Assembly (NCBI GenBank): GCA_001786395.1
Contig: MFWN01000050.1
Span: forward strand, 1 to 6,389
DNA: 6,389 nt
Origin: Candidatus Pacearchaeota archaeon RBG_13_36_9
GTDB lineage: Archaea > Nanobdellota > Nanobdellia > Pacearchaeales > GW2011-AR1
Direction of reading: 5' to 3'
Shown here: piece by piece, positions 5,480 to 6,389 of the stretch
Layout of the letters: each line of letters starts with the position of its first letter
Numbering within the stretch: position 1 is the first letter of the stretch
Translations under genes and position numbers: made by a program
The notes under the pieces: model-generated
Databases searched by the model: none
Seen by the model: the letters and a program-made list of their open reading frames with translations, nothing else
What the model was told of the DNA's origin: nothing

Positions 5480-5782
5480 TCAAGTTACCTCGTCTAAAAT
5501 AATCCTTTTTTTAAATCCGCCCCTCTCTTCCTCTTTTGATTTTCTGATTGCCTCTAAATCCTCTTTTTCAAATTTAAAGTCCTTTATTGCGTAAATCGCC
5601 TCTAATATATCTGCTAATTCTTCAGGATTGCCATCTTTTAGAAATTCTCCAACTTCTTCCTGCAGTTTCTCTTTTAATTTTGCCAAATATTCGCCATCAG
5701 ATGCCGTATGCACCTTAGGAATTTTGCCATTTTCTTTGATTATCTCAGGGATTTTGTCTCTCACTAATTTATTGTATTTCAT
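5480..5782 (-). CDS. MazG-like NTP pyrophosphohydrolase (PRA-PH-like)
   Basis: A 100-residue all-alpha NTP pyrophosphohydrolase of the group often labelled phosphoribosyl-ATP pyrophosphohydrolase-like (COG4997 type). The N-terminal KYNKLVRDKIPEII is typical of that group. The Mg-binding signature is complete: E42, E43 and E46 (EEVGE) plus E55 and D58 (ELAD). Such enzymes cleave nucleoside triphosphates to monophosphate and pyrophosphate, mostly to remove non-canonical nucleotides; a true HisE role in histidine synthesis is less likely because no his gene is nearby. It is the first gene of a pair with AMMECR1, with a TATA box centred 26.5 bp before its ATG, so leaderless. The upstream small reading frame ends at the base next to that TATA box. 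Confidence 0.85.
   Translation of the reverse strand: MKYNKLVRDKIPEIIKENGKIPKVHTASDGEYLAKLKEKLQEEVGEFLKDGNPEELADILEAIYAIKDFKFEKEDLEAIRKSKEEERGGFKKRIILDEVT
5487..5491 (-). promoter_or_regulatory. Shine-Dalgarno site for AMMECR1
   Basis: Minus-strand GAGGT lies inside the last codons of the pyrophosphohydrolase gene, 8 nt before the AMMECR1 ATG. It complements the archaeal 16S rRNA 3' end and is the only clear such site in the window, matching the need for internal initiation on a two-gene mRNA. Confidence 0.65.
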
Positions 5783-5804
5783 ACTTTAGGAGAAGAAAAC
5801 AAGT

Positions 5805-5812
5805 TAATAAAA
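5805..5812 (-). promoter_or_regulatory. TATA box for the pyrophosphohydrolase-AMMECR1 pair
   Basis: Minus-strand TTTTATTA is centred 26.5 bp before the ATG at 5782. It begins immediately after the TAA (5813-5815) of the upstream small reading frame. Confidence 0.6.
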
Positions 5813-6058
5813 TTATCTGCCAACTGCAGCTAAAATGCTTATCCCTGAATTAGAGAACAAAATCCAAGGCAAAATATTCAATATAATCATTATTATCAAA
5901 AATATTATAACAGCAATTCCAAAAACAAGCCCTATTTTCTGTAACAGTTTAATATTTTCTTTTTTCATGGAAAAAAACCTGATTTTAATTGCAATTATAA
6001 AAAATATTGCAGCTATTGCTGCGATAGCCCCGATTAACTGCTAAGTATCTTTTCTCAT
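5813..6058 (-). pseudogene. Small two-helix membrane protein gene with in-frame TAG
   Basis: The 331-bp stretch between rpoL and the pyrophosphohydrolase gene holds this minus-strand frame. It opens with ATG and MRKDT, meets TAG at codon 6 (6041-6043), then continues open for 75 codons to TAA. The part after the TAG encodes two hydrophobic helices: one with LIGAIAAIAAIFFIIAI, a basic turn KIRFFSMKKENIKLLQK, then GLVFGIAVIIFLIIMII and a short polar end. The only later ATG (5968) would give 51 residues with one helix. The overall pattern looks like a small membrane protein whose start is cut by an amber codon: a recent nonsense mutation, a sequencing error, or an intact shorter gene from 5968. 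TAG ends two other genes here, so general TAG reassignment is unlikely. The plus-strand frame over the same bases (5835-6044) is probably its shadow. No function can be given. Confidence 0.4.
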
Positions 6059-6076
6059 ATAATAATATAAAAGAAG

Positions 6077-6092
6077 TTAATAAATCTTTATA
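6077..6092 (-). promoter_or_regulatory. Possible promoter of the interrupted small gene
   Basis: The minus strand reads CTATAAAGATTTATTAAC across 6076-6093. TTTATTAA (centre 6080.5) is 22.5 bp and TATAAAGA (centre 6088.5) is 30.5 bp from the ATG at 6058, so neither has the 24.5-27.5 bp spacing of its neighbours. Confidence 0.4.
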
Positions 6093-6113
6093 GAATATTT
6101 ATTTTGCAGCCTC

Positions 6114-6377
6114 TTACTTAGCCTTCTTAAACTCGTTAAAAAGCTTATTAGTGTCTTTCTCTACAGCATCTATTGCATCTTGCAGTGCTTTTTTAGCTGC
6201 CTTGCCGCTTGTTTTTACATGGAGCACTGGATTTTTGCTAGGGTGCTCCCTTCTCCAGGCAGCAAAAGACATCGAGCTGTCTTCGTTTAAATAAACTCTA
6301 AGAATTTCTACTAGAGTTATACTTCCAATTTCTACCCTTAATTCGTTCTTATCATCCTGGAGAATCTTAATGTCCAT
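6114..6377 (-). CDS. rpoL: DNA-directed RNA polymerase subunit L (Rpo11)
   Basis: Small subunit of archaeal RNA polymerase, homologous to eukaryotic Rpb11 and to the N-terminal domain of bacterial alpha. It pairs with Rpo3 (RpoD) to form the assembly platform. The 87-residue length is at the short end of normal for the family. The diagnostic segment is FAAWRREHPSKNPVLHVKT at residues 38-56, matching the conserved FAxYxxxHP...PxxxxxT pattern, preceded by the TLxxxLR helix (residues 21-27) and followed by the long C-terminal dimerisation helix (about 58-86). Compared with typical members the loop before TL is a little short. The ATG at 6377 is at the expected N-terminus; its TATA box would lie beyond the window edge. 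A small broken membrane gene follows after 55 bp on the same strand. Confidence 0.9.
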   Translation of the reverse strand: MDIKILQDDKNELRVEIGSITLVEILRVYLNEDSSMSFAAWRREHPSKNPVLHVKTSGKAAKKALQDAIDAVEKDTNKLFNEFKKAK

Positions 6378-6389
6378 AGAAACTATAGA

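Noticed and set aside
5835..6044. Plus-strand frame of 69 codons, hydrophobic, with an ATG
   Set aside because: It lies antisense to the two-helix minus-strand frame; its Ile/Asn/Lys-rich composition is what the complement of a hydrophobic AT-rich gene gives, and the AT box at 5805-5812 fits the minus-strand gene better.
1..6389. CRISPR array, insertion sequence, toxin-antitoxin or defence cassette
   Set aside because: No regularly spaced repeats, terminal inverted repeats, transposase or nuclease-like genes were found; the MazG-like gene pairs with AMMECR1, not with a toxin.

Overview
The window is a compact, AT-rich piece of an archaeal chromosome. Archaeal markers are a RadB recombinase paralogue, RNA polymerase subunit L (Rpo11), an archaeal/fungal-type aspartate-semialdehyde dehydrogenase, an AMMECR1 protein, and TATA boxes placed about 25 bp before start codons in place of bacterial -35/-10 elements. 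Very short spacers, many small membrane proteins and some half-remembered family resemblances (DUF4389, the 146-residue membrane protein) suggest a DPANN-type lineage such as Woesearchaeota or Pacearchaeota. That placement is inference; a marker-gene tree would be needed to fix it.

Layout. Plus strand, 6-1711: asd, an orphan 64-residue protein and an FmdB-like zinc ribbon. Minus strand, 1708-2738: radB (its stop overlaps the zinc-ribbon stop) and a small membrane-anchored coiled-coil protein. Plus strand, 2819-3970: a DUF4389 membrane protein and a PHP-domain phosphoesterase. Minus strand, 3973-4413: a four-helix membrane protein. Plus strand, 4486-4869: a three-helix membrane protein, divergent from the previous gene across a promoter region holding a perfect 16-bp palindrome. 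Minus strand, 4936-6377: rpoL, a small two-helix reading frame broken by an in-frame TAG, a MazG-like NTP pyrophosphohydrolase and AMMECR1.

Expression logic. Eight genes have a TATA-like box centred 24.5-27.5 bp before the ATG, so their mRNAs should be leaderless; the zinc-ribbon gene has a slightly longer spacing and probably a leader of a few bases. AMMECR1 starts 1 nt after the preceding stop and is the only gene with a clear Shine-Dalgarno sequence, which fits internal initiation on a two-gene mRNA. Apart from that pair, the genes look like single transcription units. They cover amino-acid synthesis (asd), recombination/repair (radB), transcription (rpoL) and nucleotide/RNA turnover or house-cleaning (PHP, MazG-like), with several unknown membrane proteins.

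I see no CRISPR array, mobile element, tRNA, rRNA or defence island, and no obvious undescribed multi-gene system. The best leads are the amber-interrupted small gene, the palindrome in the divergent promoter, the pyrophosphatase-AMMECR1 pair, and promoters that begin at the upstream stop codon.
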